From Nitrospinaceae bacterium (lineage in GTDB: Bacteria > Nitrospinota > Nitrospinia > Nitrospinales > Nitrospinaceae), in assembly GCA_029261395.1 (NCBI GenBank), contig JAJDBJ010000058.1, positions 1-64,000 of the forward strand: DNA of 64,000 nt. Direction: 5' to 3'. This document shows positions 19,613 through 27,701 of the stretch, one piece after another. The notes beneath the pieces were generated by a model that had not been told where the DNA came from, made no database searches, and saw nothing but the letters and a program-made list of their open reading frames with translations. The position numbers and the translations under genes are program-made. The first letter of the stretch is position 1. The number at the start of each line of letters is the position of its first letter.

Positions 19613-19651
19613 TAATTCATTTTTTGCTGTTTGTTTTTTGTTAATGAATTA
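19613..19651 (+). repeat. Inverted repeat in leader of the exported-protein gene
   Basis: TAATTCATT (19613-19621) and AATGAATTA (19643-19651) are perfect complements separated by 21 nt of T-rich sequence. They could form a stem-loop in the mRNA leader or be a protein-binding site. Confidence 0.45.
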
Positions 19652-19703
19652 TTTATTTATGAGTTTTACCTATCAAGTCCAAACTTTTTTAGGGGAGACA
19701 ACA

Positions 19704-20159
19704 ATGAAAATGAAAGTAACTTTCTTAGCAGTATGTTTCGCAGCTGTACTGGCTTTCGGTGTGAACAGCGCCGTTGCCGATGACTTGGTTCCAGGTGCAT
19801 ATTCACAGCAGGATCAGAGCGTAATGGGTGTTGGTCAAACCATGGTTCAAATGGGTGCTCATCAACGTACTCTGACGGACGCTACCAACCGTGCATCTCG
19901 AGCTCATATGTCCAGAAATTCTGCTTCTGGAATTAATGTCGATCAGCAGTTCGGTTCCTCTCAGTCCGATCAGTCTTGGAAAGCTGCCAAGACGATTGAA
20001 GAAGCCAACATGCAGACCGGTATCATCAAAGGCGATTGTCGTGGTGAAAATTCTGACGATGCTTACCGGAAGGCGATGGGTCAGAACCGCAAAGGTTACA
20101 TGAAAGAAAACCTGGTTCCGAATTCCATGTGTGAAAAAAATCATCCGACTTTAAAATAA
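19704..20159 (+). CDS. Small exported protein of unknown function
   Basis: The start at 19704 follows AGGGGAGA by 7 nt. The protein of 151 aa has a clear Sec signal (VTFLAVCFAAVLAFGVNSAVA, cleavage after AVA near residue 22). The mature part is polar, with many Gln, Ser, Asn and Met, and two Cys (GDCRGENS and NSMCEKNH) that may pair in the periplasm. I recognise no domain. A good promoter, a strong ribosome site, a long leader and a strong terminator suggest an abundant transcript. It may be lineage-specific. Confidence 0.75.
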   Translation: MKMKVTFLAVCFAAVLAFGVNSAVADDLVPGAYSQQDQSVMGVGQTMVQMGAHQRTLTDATNRASRAHMSRNSASGINVDQQFGSSQSDQSWKAAKTIEEANMQTGIIKGDCRGENSDDAYRKAMGQNRKGYMKENLVPNSMCEKNHPTLK

Positions 20160-20200
20160 GCTTAAGAAGTTGGGACTCTTTGTCCTGCTAGATTCAATTA

Positions 20201-20238
20201 AAAAGCCGATAGAGTTTATACTCTATCGGCTTTTTTTA
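20201..20238 (+). terminator. Strong rho-independent terminator
   Basis: AAAAGCCGATAGAGT / ACTCTATCGGCTTTT form a 15-bp stem with a 2-nt TT-A loop region, followed by a run of T. It ends the exported-protein transcript. Confidence 0.92.
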
Positions 20239-20310
20239 TTACCCGATCAACTCACATGGAAAATCAGAAGTCACTCAACAGCATCTCTCTCATCGGTTCG
20301 CCGCCTTGCA

Positions 20311-20754
20311 ATGCAAAATGTATCAACATCTGAAAAAGCGTTAATTTCCATAGCCGTTATTTTTATTATAGGATTTCAACTAACCTCCCCGGCTTATTCT
20401 TTCGAAAATATTTCCCTCAAGAGGTATAAAACCCAGGCCATCAAGACAGACAACCCGGTGGATTTAACCCGCCTCCCGCTCAACAAAACATTTCAGGTCA
20501 ATTCGCCCGACTTTGTCCTGCAATTCTTTTTCAGCGGTCCCGATGTTCTTGGAATTATCTTCAAGCGTAATTTAGACAAAGCTCTTTTCGTAAAGTGGTG
20601 TTTCTTTCGAAACTGCGAGGAAAGCCCTTTTGATTACGTTTCGGCCATCGCCCAGCCCCATAGCCCTCCCCTGGCGAACGGTTTTTTTGAAACCAAGTTC
20701 CCCTCCGGACTGAACTACCATTTCCAGGCCCTGCATTTTTACACTCGCGACTGA
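20311..20754 (+). CDS. Hypothetical exported protein
   Basis: The open frame begins at 20170 but its first part runs through the terminator, so I start at ATG 20311. This gives 147 aa with a signal-like N-terminus (ALISIAVIFIIGFQLTSPAYS). The rest is a single compact domain rich in Phe, Leu and Asn, with two Cys (KWCFFRNCEE). No family recognised. The ribosome site is weak and no clear promoter is seen, so expression is uncertain. It could also be a degraded gene. Confidence 0.5.
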   Translation: MQNVSTSEKALISIAVIFIIGFQLTSPAYSFENISLKRYKTQAIKTDNPVDLTRLPLNKTFQVNSPDFVLQFFFSGPDVLGIIFKRNLDKALFVKWCFFRNCEESPFDYVSAIAQPHSPPLANGFFETKFPSGLNYHFQALHFYTRD

Positions 20755-20857
20755 TTATTTCTGGGACGAGAACCCATCCAAAGTCCTACACTCCAACCTA
20801 CCCTTCTCCAAACTCTGGTATAATGGCCTTCATCTGAAAATTATTTACGAGGTCTCC

Positions 20858-21295
20858 ATGTCTGACAACAGGTTTATCGATAACGGCAACGAAACCATTA
20901 CCGACTCTTTGACGGGGTTGACTTGGCTGAAGAAGGATACCCGGCAGATGCTGGGAAAATGGCGAAACCTGGAACAATGCCAGGATTATGCCCAACAATT
21001 GAATAACGAAAGTTTTGCCGGATTCAACGACTGGCGGGTGTGCAAACTTGAGGACATCAAAAGTATCTATGATAAAAGCTTCTCTTTGAAAGCCAAAGGC
21101 GGGGATATCATCTACCTGCCTCCGGTATTTGAACCGGATTGCGCCGATGTCACCTGGACAGATACCGTCAACAAAGACCGGGCGATGATGTTCAATTTGA
21201 TCAAGGGCCGATCCAATTGGATCAACAAGCTGGGCGAAGGCCCTTTCGCGGCAAGAATCGTCCGAGGCCTCCTGCCCGGAGAGGGAATTTCCTGA
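20858..21295 (+). CDS. DUF1566 (Lcl C-terminal-like) domain protein
   Basis: The 145-aa protein begins RFIDNGNETITDSLTGLTWL and contains the WRNLEQCQDYAQQLN and FAGFNDWRVCKLEDIKSIYD motifs of DUF1566, which is related to the C-terminal domain of Legionella Lcl adhesin and has a C-type-lectin/SUMF1-like relation. Most relatives are exported and repeated. This one has no signal peptide and is a single domain. Function unknown. Confidence 0.8.
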   Translation: MSDNRFIDNGNETITDSLTGLTWLKKDTRQMLGKWRNLEQCQDYAQQLNNESFAGFNDWRVCKLEDIKSIYDKSFSLKAKGGDIIYLPPVFEPDCADVTWTDTVNKDRAMMFNLIKGRSNWINKLGEGPFAARIVRGLLPGEGIS

Positions 21296-21349
21296 TGGTT
21301 AACAGCAAGCGATGCTCGCTGGGCGCATCCAAAGATTTTAAAATTATCA

Positions 21350-21364
21350 GCGGCGATTCGCCGC
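21350..21364. other. GC-rich hairpin, possible weak terminator
   Basis: GCGGCG-ATT-CGCCGC is a tight stem 55 bp after the DUF1566 gene. On the minus strand it is followed a few bases later by ATTTT, so it might end the tauE transcript. T-run is poor. Confidence 0.35.
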
Positions 21365-21439
21365 CTCGGCTGACTAAAGTAACTCATTGAGAGTGGGATA
21401 ATGCGTCAGCAAAATGGGTTCCAGCGGCACGCTGGCCGG

Positions 21440-21805
21440 TCAGGCGGCACTGCGCGACTGAACCACCAACCAGATGGCCAGGAGCACCAGAATGCCCGCA
21501 AAGAAGCGCTTGAAGTTCTGCTCGGACATACCCTGTAAAATCATTGGGCCTACCTGAGCGCCCACAATTCCTCCAACGGCGATCATCAGGCCGGTCTTGA
21601 GATCAATGTTCCCCAACCGGTAATGGGCGGCAACCGACGATATGGCAATCAGCAACACCACCAGAAACGAAGTGCCGACCGCCATATGCGCTTTCTTTCC
21701 CAGATAAAGTAAAACCGGGACCACCAGAAACCCGCCGCCCAAACCGGACATGGACGCCAAAATTCCAATCACCAGCCCCAACAGGGCCAAAAGTATCCAT
21801 TCCAA
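21440..21805 (-). CDS. Half-size TauE/SafE family membrane protein
   Basis: I start this gene at TTG 21805, because AAGGAGGA (the last codons of the upstream symporter gene) lies 8 nt before it. The frame can be read from 21847, but that extension is polar and overlaps the symporter. The resulting 121 aa have four hydrophobic segments and the signature GLVIGILASMSGLGGGFLVVP of the TauE/SafE sulfite-exporter family. Full family members have two such halves of about 250 aa in total. It may dimerise, or be a reduced paralogue. Coupling to the symporter suggests a joint transport role, still unknown. Confidence 0.8.
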   Translation of the reverse strand: MEWILLALLGLVIGILASMSGLGGGFLVVPVLLYLGKKAHMAVGTSFLVVLLIAISSVAAHYRLGNIDLKTGLMIAVGGIVGAQVGPMILQGMSEQNFKRFFAGILVLLAIWLVVQSRSAA

Positions 21806-21809
21806 GTGA

Positions 21810-23033
21810 CTATCCTCCTTCCACATATTTTTCTTCAAGTTTATCAACCACCGCCGCTCCTATGGAATCGCCCCAAACGTTGACGGTGGTGCGGCACCGG
21901 TCCAGAAACCAGTCGATCGACAACAGCATCCCGATGCCTTCCAACGGCAAGCCGACGGATTGCAGAACCATGACCAGGGTCACCAGCCCCGCCTCGGGAA
22001 TTCCCGCGGCACCGATTGCCGCAAGTGTGGCGGTAACGAATATAATAATCTGTTGGGTAAAGCTCAGCTCAATGCCCAGCATTTGAGCGATGAAGATGGC
22101 CGCAATCGCCTCATACATGGCGGTGCCATCCATGTTCACCGTCGCACCAATGGGCAGGACAAACAGAGAGGCTCTGCGCGACACTCCATTGTTCTCTTCG
22201 GCACATTCGATGGTGACCGGTAAAGTCGCGGAACTGCTGGCGGTCGAAAACGCTGTCATCAAGGCCGCGCTCGCCCCCTTGAAATATTGGAGCGGACTTC
22301 GGCGGGTAACAAGCATCAGAATGGCCGGAAGAACTACCAGCGCGTGAAACAGCAACGCCGCAATGACAGTGGACGCATATTTGCCGATCTTCATCAACTC
22401 TCCCCAAAAGGCGTCCCCACCTCCGGCGGCTCCTAAATTGGAAGCAATGAGAGCGAAGGTACCAATCGGTGCAAAATACAGCACCAAGTGAACCATTTTC
22501 ATGATGGCTTCGTTCACGGCGTCAAAAAAATTAATAACGCTTTTACCCTTTTCACCCAAAGTGGTCAACACCCCGCCAAACACCAGCGAAAAAATAATGA
22601 TGGGCAGGATCTCCATTTCCATCATCGATTTAATGAGATTGGGCGAGATGAAACTCATCAGGATATCGATAACCCCCGTGCCCTCTTTACCAGCCACCTT
22701 TTCCGGAATTTCTGTCACCATTTCCACGCCAAGGCCGGGGTTGATGAGGTTCACCATGAACAGGCCGGTAACTACGGAAATACCGGTGGTCGCCATAAAA
22801 TAAAATAGGGTGATCGTCCCGGTTTTCCCAACTTTGGTGATATCTCCCAAACCGGAAACCCCTACAATCAGCGATGAAATTATAAGAGGAATGACCAGCA
22901 TTGTAAGGGCATTCAAAAAAATCTCACCAAGCCAAGCCACTGCCTTCATCTGGGGTCCGAACCACCACCCGCAAACTCCCCCTAGAAAGATACCCACCAA
23001 CATAAAATATAAAAGCCAGTTGTTATTTTTCAT
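21810..23033 (-). CDS. Dicarboxylate/amino acid:cation symporter (DAACS family)
   Basis: This is a 407-aa sodium or proton symporter of the glutamate/C4-dicarboxylate family, a close relative of GltP/GltT/DctA. Eight hydrophobic segments are present. The hallmark SSSATLPVT serine-rich re-entrant loop and the NMDGTAMYEAIAAIFIAQ segment (TM7) are complete, and GIPEAGLVTLVMVL and DWFLDRCRTTVNVWGDS follow. The last motif, with Arg in DRCRTTVNV, favours acidic amino acids over neutral ones by analogy. Substrate unproven. The small TauE-like gene is translated from its 3' end. Confidence 0.92.
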   Translation of the reverse strand: MKNNNWLLYFMLVGIFLGGVCGWWFGPQMKAVAWLGEIFLNALTMLVIPLIISSLIVGVSGLGDITKVGKTGTITLFYFMATTGISVVTGLFMVNLINPGLGVEMVTEIPEKVAGKEGTGVIDILMSFISPNLIKSMMEMEILPIIIFSLVFGGVLTTLGEKGKSVINFFDAVNEAIMKMVHLVLYFAPIGTFALIASNLGAAGGGDAFWGELMKIGKYASTVIAALLFHALVVLPAILMLVTRRSPLQYFKGASAALMTAFSTASSSATLPVTIECAEENNGVSRRASLFVLPIGATVNMDGTAMYEAIAAIFIAQMLGIELSFTQQIIIFVTATLAAIGAAGIPEAGLVTLVMVLQSVGLPLEGIGMLLSIDWFLDRCRTTVNVWGDSIGAAVVDKLEEKYVEGG

Positions 23034-23164
23034 ATTGAGCCATCAGTTATTTAGGTTGATTACTGGAAACCTCTTTGAGAAACTCTAGTGTAGAGCCGTT
23101 CGGATTTTTGATTTCCTGCACACAAACACACAAACTACCGCGAACAACCTAAATGGAGGTTGCC

Positions 23165-24454
23165 ATGAGTAAGACCGTCGAATTGATCTACCAAGGCAAA
23201 TCATACACGTTACCCATTATAGAGGGAACCTGTGGAGAACAGGCGGTGGATATTTCGGCCTTGCGCAACACAACGGGATTGATTACCTACGATCCCGGTT
23301 TTGTCAGTACCGGTAGCTGTCAAAGCGACATCACGTTTCTGGACGGGGAAAAGGGAATCCTGCTGTATCGAGGTATTCCGATCGAACAATTGGCGGAACA
23401 CAGCAACTTTATTGAAACGTCCTTTTTGTTGATCCACGGGCATCTTCCCAATCAAAGTGAACTGGACTACTTCAAGCATCATGTAACACACCATTCCATG
23501 GTCCATGAGTCCATTAAAAACTTGTATGACGGATTCCCCAATAACCCGCATCCCATGGCCGTCTGCAGTGCCGTCGTGGGTTCCCTGGCCACCTTTTACC
23601 AGGACCAACTCAACGTCCAGAATGAGCGTGAGATCGAAATCGCCATTCACCGTCTCTTGGCCAAACTTCCCACGATTGCGGCCTACAGTTACAAGAAGTC
23701 CATAGGCCAACCCTTTTCGTATCCTCAAAACGCGCTGAGTTATACGGAGAACTTCCTGCACATGATGTTCTCCAACCCTTGCGAGGATTATGAAGTGGAT
23801 CCTCTGGTGGCCAAGGTGCTGGATATCCTTCTTATCTTGCATGCCGACCATGAACAAAATTGCTCCACCAGTACCGTGCGTCTGGTCGGCAGTTCCCGGT
23901 GCAATCTATACTCCTCGGTATCGGCTGGAATCTACGCCCTGTGGGGGCCGCTCCACGGCGGGGCCAACCAGGCCGTAATCGAAATGTTGCAAACCATTCA
24001 GGATGCCGGTGGTAATGTGAGGCAGTTTGTGGACAAGGCCAAGGATAACGACGATCCTTTTCGGTTGATGGGATTCGGGCACCGGGTCTACAAAAATTTT
24101 GATCCCCGGTCGAAGATCATTAAAAAACTGGCGCATGAGGTATTTGACAAGCTGGGACTCAATGAACCCCTACTGGATATCGCCCTGCAATTGGAAGAAA
24201 TCGCCCTCAAAGACGACTATTTCATCTCAAAAAAATTATATCCCAACGTTGATTTTTATTCAGGTTTGATTTACAAAGCCCTGCAAATTCCAGTCAACAT
24301 GTTTCCGGTGATGTTTGCTATCGGTCGTCTGCCGGGGTGGATTGCGCATTGGATTGAGTTGCAGGGAGACAAGGATTTTAAAATTGGTCGACCCCGGCAG
24401 ATTTATCAGGGCCAGGAAAAGACAGACTATACCCCTCTAAAGAAAAGAAAATAA
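23165..24454 (+). CDS. gltA: Citrate synthase
   Basis: This enzyme condenses acetyl-CoA and oxaloacetate to citrate. The start at 23165 is chosen because GGAGG at 23155-23159 fits it; the earlier ATG at 23153 overlaps that ribosome site. The 429-aa length is the hexameric type II size. Active-site residues are present: His in LHGGANQA, His in FGHRVYKN, Asp in PNVDFYSG, and the CoA/oxaloacetate Arg motifs. HADHEQNCSTSTVR is intact. It is monocistronic and divergent from the symporter. Its presence implies an oxidative TCA entry; I cannot see whether the organism also runs a reductive cycle. Confidence 0.96.
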   Translation: MSKTVELIYQGKSYTLPIIEGTCGEQAVDISALRNTTGLITYDPGFVSTGSCQSDITFLDGEKGILLYRGIPIEQLAEHSNFIETSFLLIHGHLPNQSELDYFKHHVTHHSMVHESIKNLYDGFPNNPHPMAVCSAVVGSLATFYQDQLNVQNEREIEIAIHRLLAKLPTIAAYSYKKSIGQPFSYPQNALSYTENFLHMMFSNPCEDYEVDPLVAKVLDILLILHADHEQNCSTSTVRLVGSSRCNLYSSVSAGIYALWGPLHGGANQAVIEMLQTIQDAGGNVRQFVDKAKDNDDPFRLMGFGHRVYKNFDPRSKIIKKLAHEVFDKLGLNEPLLDIALQLEEIALKDDYFISKKLYPNVDFYSGLIYKALQIPVNMFPVMFAIGRLPGWIAHWIELQGDKDFKIGRPRQIYQGQEKTDYTPLKKRK

Positions 24455-24494
24455 CTCTTTGAAGCGGAATATTGATCTCTGTTCTCAACGAACC

Positions 24495-24854
24495 CTACAA
24501 CGCTTCGATCGAACACTTGAACGGATAGTTTTCAAAAGCGGCGGCCATATGAACCTGCTGAACTTTGAATTCGGCACGCTCCAAAGGTAGGGTGTCGACG
24601 TGAGAAGCGCCGGTAAAGTGGACTTCCAACATCAGTTTTTCTGCGGTATGATAATCCTTTTCAAAGATCTTGACCAACATACGTATCACAAACTCCTGTG
24701 ACGTGACATTATCATCCCACATGATAACTTTATATAATGGCAAGTAAGCCGTCTGTTTTCGAGTCTCATCTTCGGTAACGACTCCAGGGGCAGGCGCCTC
24801 AATATCAGGTAAAGTTTCGGGTAAGGTTTCGGTTGTCATAATTACTAAACTCAT
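24495..24854 (-). CDS. clpS: ClpS-like adaptor protein
   Basis: ClpS delivers N-degron substrates to ClpAP. The 119-aa protein has a disordered N-terminus and the ClpS core: YKVIMWDDNVTSQEFVIRML, LMLEVHFTGA, FKVQQVHMAAAFENYPFKCSIE. Aligned with E. coli, the substrate-pocket N34-D35-D36 is here D47-D48-N49, and the gatekeeper M40 is Q53. The pocket His (H79) is kept. Substrate preference may differ. No clpA is next to it. Start could also be the ATG at 24839. Confidence 0.9.
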   Translation of the reverse strand: MSLVIMTTETLPETLPDIEAPAPGVVTEDETRKQTAYLPLYKVIMWDDNVTSQEFVIRMLVKIFEKDYHTAEKLMLEVHFTGASHVDTLPLERAEFKVQQVHMAAAFENYPFKCSIEAL

Positions 24855-24951
24855 AGAAACAAAAGGTTAATCCAACAAATTCCAGAAGTCTATCTCGTCA
24901 GATATTAAATTATTCAACACTCTTTTTCAATAAGTTTTTACGGACTGAATT

Positions 24952-25851
24952 ATGACCCGGTCAGGAGCAAGATACTCTAAGTATTTAATTTTTCTAGCCT
25001 TAGGCTTATCTCTACTCCTGCTGAGCGCTTTCTACCCTGTTCTCAATGAAATTTCCGGGTCGATTAAAACCTCCGCTTTCATCAACGCCCGGGGAGAATA
25101 TCCCTCATTTGCCCCCAAGGGGGATATCCGGCGCTTTGCCGGGGAAACTCTGACTTACGACATCGACTTTCTTTTCTTCGAAAAGGCGGCAACTGCAAAG
25201 GTGCACTTTTATGAGTATCAGGGGAAATACTTTGCGACGCTATCTGCTGAAACCAAGGGGGTAGTGGGTTTTTTTACCAATTACCGGAAGCACTATTACA
25301 AGTCCTCATTCGATATTATCGACCAGGGCCGACGAGTCCAGACCCATAAATTTGAAAGAGATGTGGTCGTCGGCAAGGAAAAAGAACGAACCATTCACTT
25401 CCTGGACTATATCTCTCGAACTCACCACTGGTTCCTGTTCAATGGAGGGGATCTGAAAGACCGTAGCACGGATCCCATTCCAGAAGGGGTCATCTATGAC
25501 GATGTCCTTGCGTCCTTTTACAATCTTCGGAATGGTGTCTACGGTGATCTGGAAAAAGGGGGGACTTACAAGATAGATACGGTGCCGGAAAAAAGCATGA
25601 AAAGCATTACCGCCTACATCAATACAGAACAAGAGCAGGAACAATTTCGCATCAGTGAAAATCGAGCCAAAAACAACGAGCTGTTATTGAAGATAACCGT
25701 CCCAAAAGATGTCTTCAAAACTGAAACGGGCGAGTTGGTCTTCTGGACCTCCAGACACTATATTCCTCTCGAAACCACGATCAAGGACTATCTCTTGCTG
25801 GGAGACTTGCACGGGAAACTGACCAGCGGAATACCGGGTAAATTAAAATAA
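24952..25851 (+). CDS. DUF3108 family exported protein
   Basis: This is a 299-aa protein with an N-terminal hydrophobic signal or anchor (LIFLALGLSLLLLSAFYPVL, residues 12-31). The mature part starts FAGETLTYDIDFLFF, which is the typical opening of DUF3108. It continues as an all-beta lipocalin-like domain (AKVHFYEYQGKYFATLSAET, YRKHYYKSSFDI) and ends TSRHYIPLETTIKD. Family members are periplasmic; function is unknown. It is divergent from clpS with about 100 bp between. Confidence 0.85.
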   Translation: MTRSGARYSKYLIFLALGLSLLLLSAFYPVLNEISGSIKTSAFINARGEYPSFAPKGDIRRFAGETLTYDIDFLFFEKAATAKVHFYEYQGKYFATLSAETKGVVGFFTNYRKHYYKSSFDIIDQGRRVQTHKFERDVVVGKEKERTIHFLDYISRTHHWFLFNGGDLKDRSTDPIPEGVIYDDVLASFYNLRNGVYGDLEKGGTYKIDTVPEKSMKSITAYINTEQEQEQFRISENRAKNNELLLKITVPKDVFKTETGELVFWTSRHYIPLETTIKDYLLLGDLHGKLTSGIPGKLK

Positions 25852-25894
25852 ACCACGGTTTCCCGAATTTCCACCAGATCTCAAGTCCGGTTTT

Positions 25895-26239
25895 TTAAAC
25901 ATCCCAGGTGGGTAACGGAGGATCCTGCCAGATATTAACTTCCGTCGTATCGTCCAACGTCACCGTATCAAAAACTACAGAGTACGGAGGCGTGTGCTCG
26001 CAATCGTAATCCATTTTAATTTTGCGGACATCCCATTGGCCGGACTCCGGTCCTACCAGCGTCAGCGAGTGAACAAAACTGCCTATCTCGAACCCGCCGG
26101 AGAAAGTTTCCGCCGGTCCTACTCCACCCTGAGTATCCTCCAGGGGCATCTTATGGTTGTTGATGGTGAAATGGACCGGTAGATCGGTTCCCGTTTCTCC
26201 AGTTTCAATTTCGATCGTGAATCGGTTCAACTTGGGCAT
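25895..26239 (-). CDS. Hypothetical beta-rich protein downstream of nfu
   Basis: This 114-aa protein has no signal or membrane segment and no domain I recognise. It looks all-beta, beginning LNRFTIEIETGETGTDLPV, with one Cys (DYDCEHTPPY). It lies 8 bp after nfu on the same strand, so it is almost surely co-transcribed and may act with Fe-S scaffold function, but that is only context. Confidence 0.75.
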   Translation of the reverse strand: MPKLNRFTIEIETGETGTDLPVHFTINNHKMPLEDTQGGVGPAETFSGGFEIGSFVHSLTLVGPESGQWDVRKIKMDYDCEHTPPYSVVFDTVTLDDTTEVNIWQDPPLPTWDV

Positions 26240-26247
26240 CGTGTCCT

Positions 26248-27030
26248 CTAACGGTAATAGGGATTCAAACCACCGGCGTGGTCGGTTTCATCATAAATTG
26301 CGCCGACATACGGCACTGCTTTCCTGAAGGCGCCGTGGATGCCCTGCTTCAGTGTCAAATCCGCCGCACTGCACCCCTGGCATCCCCCACCCATTAGAAT
26401 GGTCACGGTGTTGCCCGTGATCGCAGTGAGGGTAATGTTGCCACCGTGTCCGGCCACTCCGGGATTGACCTCGGTATCGATCACCTTCTGAATTTCTTCC
26501 TTCACTACTTCCTCTGCGGGGATCTTAGCGACGATATCCTTTGACACCAGATCCGTTTCCGCTTTCAATGTTTTGCGTAGCACGCCTCCCACTTCTTTGG
26601 CGAGAGCTTCCCAATCGGACAATCCCTTGGCACCCGTTTTAGTGACCACTGCGGTGGATTCGTGGACCAATAACGTCTCGACGGATTCGACGCTGAAGAC
26701 CGCCTCGGCCAGAGGAGAACCCGCGGCCTCTTCAAAATTCGAAAACAACCAAGAATGCCCTTCGAACAAAGGACGGTTCACCATGAATTTGCATTGCTCA
26801 TAATCCCGCGAAGGCTCGGCCTTGATCAGGATTTGGTCGGACGAACCACTCGCCTTCGCCTCTTCCGCAATGACCGAAGCCTGAATCACTCTTCGATGGA
26901 CCGGCGGTTCCTCGGCAAATGCACTTGGGGAATCCGACGGCTTTGGATCTTCACTCACCGTTTCCCCTGCCACTTGCTGTTTGGAATCCGAGCCCGAAAA
27001 CATTTGCGATAATTTCTTAAGAACTGACAT
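26248..27030 (-). CDS. Nfu/NifU-type iron-sulfur cluster scaffold
   Basis: The 260-aa protein has a variable, charged N-terminus (1-65), then an Nfu N-terminal-like domain (ILIKAEPSRDYEQCKFMVNR, residues 67-160). The C-terminal NifU domain (175-260) carries the cluster-binding CxxC in GGGCQGCSAADLTL. Such proteins hold and pass 4Fe-4S clusters to client enzymes, and this genome has many (complex I, siroheme reductase, Nth). Length is more than the usual 190 aa because of the N-terminal extension. A perfect palindrome just upstream (27051-27068) may control it. Confidence 0.9.
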   Translation of the reverse strand: MSVLKKLSQMFSGSDSKQQVAGETVSEDPKPSDSPSAFAEEPPVHRRVIQASVIAEEAKASGSSDQILIKAEPSRDYEQCKFMVNRPLFEGHSWLFSNFEEAAGSPLAEAVFSVESVETLLVHESTAVVTKTGAKGLSDWEALAKEVGGVLRKTLKAETDLVSKDIVAKIPAEEVVKEEIQKVIDTEVNPGVAGHGGNITLTAITGNTVTILMGGGCQGCSAADLTLKQGIHGAFRKAVPYVGAIYDETDHAGGLNPYYR

Positions 27031-27290
27031 ATATAAATACTCCCTGAATACCGGGTATGAATACCCGGATACGAATTCAATTAAGGTAAAGATCGTACCC
27101 TAGAAAGCTCATTACCCAAAGACCGGAATTATTCCTGCAAAAACCCCGTCTGCCATAAAGCAACAAACTAAACCTGACAATACAATATAACTATCTGTTT
27201 TTAAAGACATTTTAATACCGCCATACTCAGCCTGTCAGAAAGCAAACTACAGGGTTCTTCACCCGGCAAGGGAAGTATTTACCAGAACGG
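27031..27290. other. Intergenic region upstream of nfu
   Basis: About 260 bp lie between yraN and nfu, both on the minus strand. It holds the 18-bp palindrome at 27051-27068 and otherwise AT-rich sequence without a good open frame. Confidence 0.5.
27051..27068. promoter_or_regulatory. Perfect inverted repeat, candidate operator of nfu
   Basis: CCGGGTAT-GA-ATACCCGG begins 20 bp before the nfu start. It could be a transcription-factor site or a leader hairpin. The regulator is unknown. Confidence 0.55.
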
Positions 27291-27662
27291 TTAAAGCCGG
27301 AAAGCGTCGGGGACGAGTTCGATTTGCCAGGTTTTGGGTGTATCGGGATCGCCTTTGATGCCCACGACATCGAACCGGCAATCGCGGTTTGTGATCCGAT
27401 GCTGGGTCATGAACCCTTTGGCGACTTGACCGATCTTCCTCTGCTTGTGCGGAGTGACGGCCTCCAGCGGATCGCCGTACTCCCCGTCGGCACGGGACTT
27501 CACCTCGACAAACACCAGCACTTGATCCTGCTCGGCGACGATATCGATCTCTCCGGATTTATTCCGATAGTTTTTCTCGATAATCCGGTATCCCTGCTTC
27601 TTGAGAAACTTGACCGCCGCCTTCTCGCCTTCCTTGCCAAAATGTAAACGTTCCTGGGTCAT
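27291..27662 (-). CDS. yraN: YraN/UPF0102 family, nuclease-fold protein
   Basis: This 123-aa protein shows the UPF0102 pattern: GEKAAVKFLKKQGYRIIEKN, then the restriction-endonuclease-like core EIDIV ... LVFVEVKSR, and YGDPLEAVTPHKQRKI. These are the Asp and ExK residues of a PD-(D/E)xK nuclease. Function in cells is not well established. The gene stands alone on the minus strand, divergent from a membrane protein gene 39 bp away. Confidence 0.92.
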   Translation of the reverse strand: MTQERLHFGKEGEKAAVKFLKKQGYRIIEKNYRNKSGEIDIVAEQDQVLVFVEVKSRADGEYGDPLEAVTPHKQRKIGQVAKGFMTQHRITNRDCRFDVVGIKGDPDTPKTWQIELVPDAFRL

Positions 27663-27701
27663 GGGCTCTCTCCCCGATTGCGCAACGGATTCCCGCCTGC
27701 T

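Larger units (their letters stand above)
19268..19703. other. Long divergent intergenic region
   Basis: About 430 bp lie between the DUF2203 gene (-) and the small exported-protein gene (+). It is AT-rich. It contains a promoter candidate (19503-19529), then a long inverted repeat (19613-19651) inside the presumed 5' leader. I see no open frame with coding character and no tRNA-like fold. Confidence 0.6.

Noticed and set aside
20170-20310. N-terminal extension of the exported protein at 20311
   Set aside because: It would run through the strong terminator at 20201-20238 and has no ribosome site.
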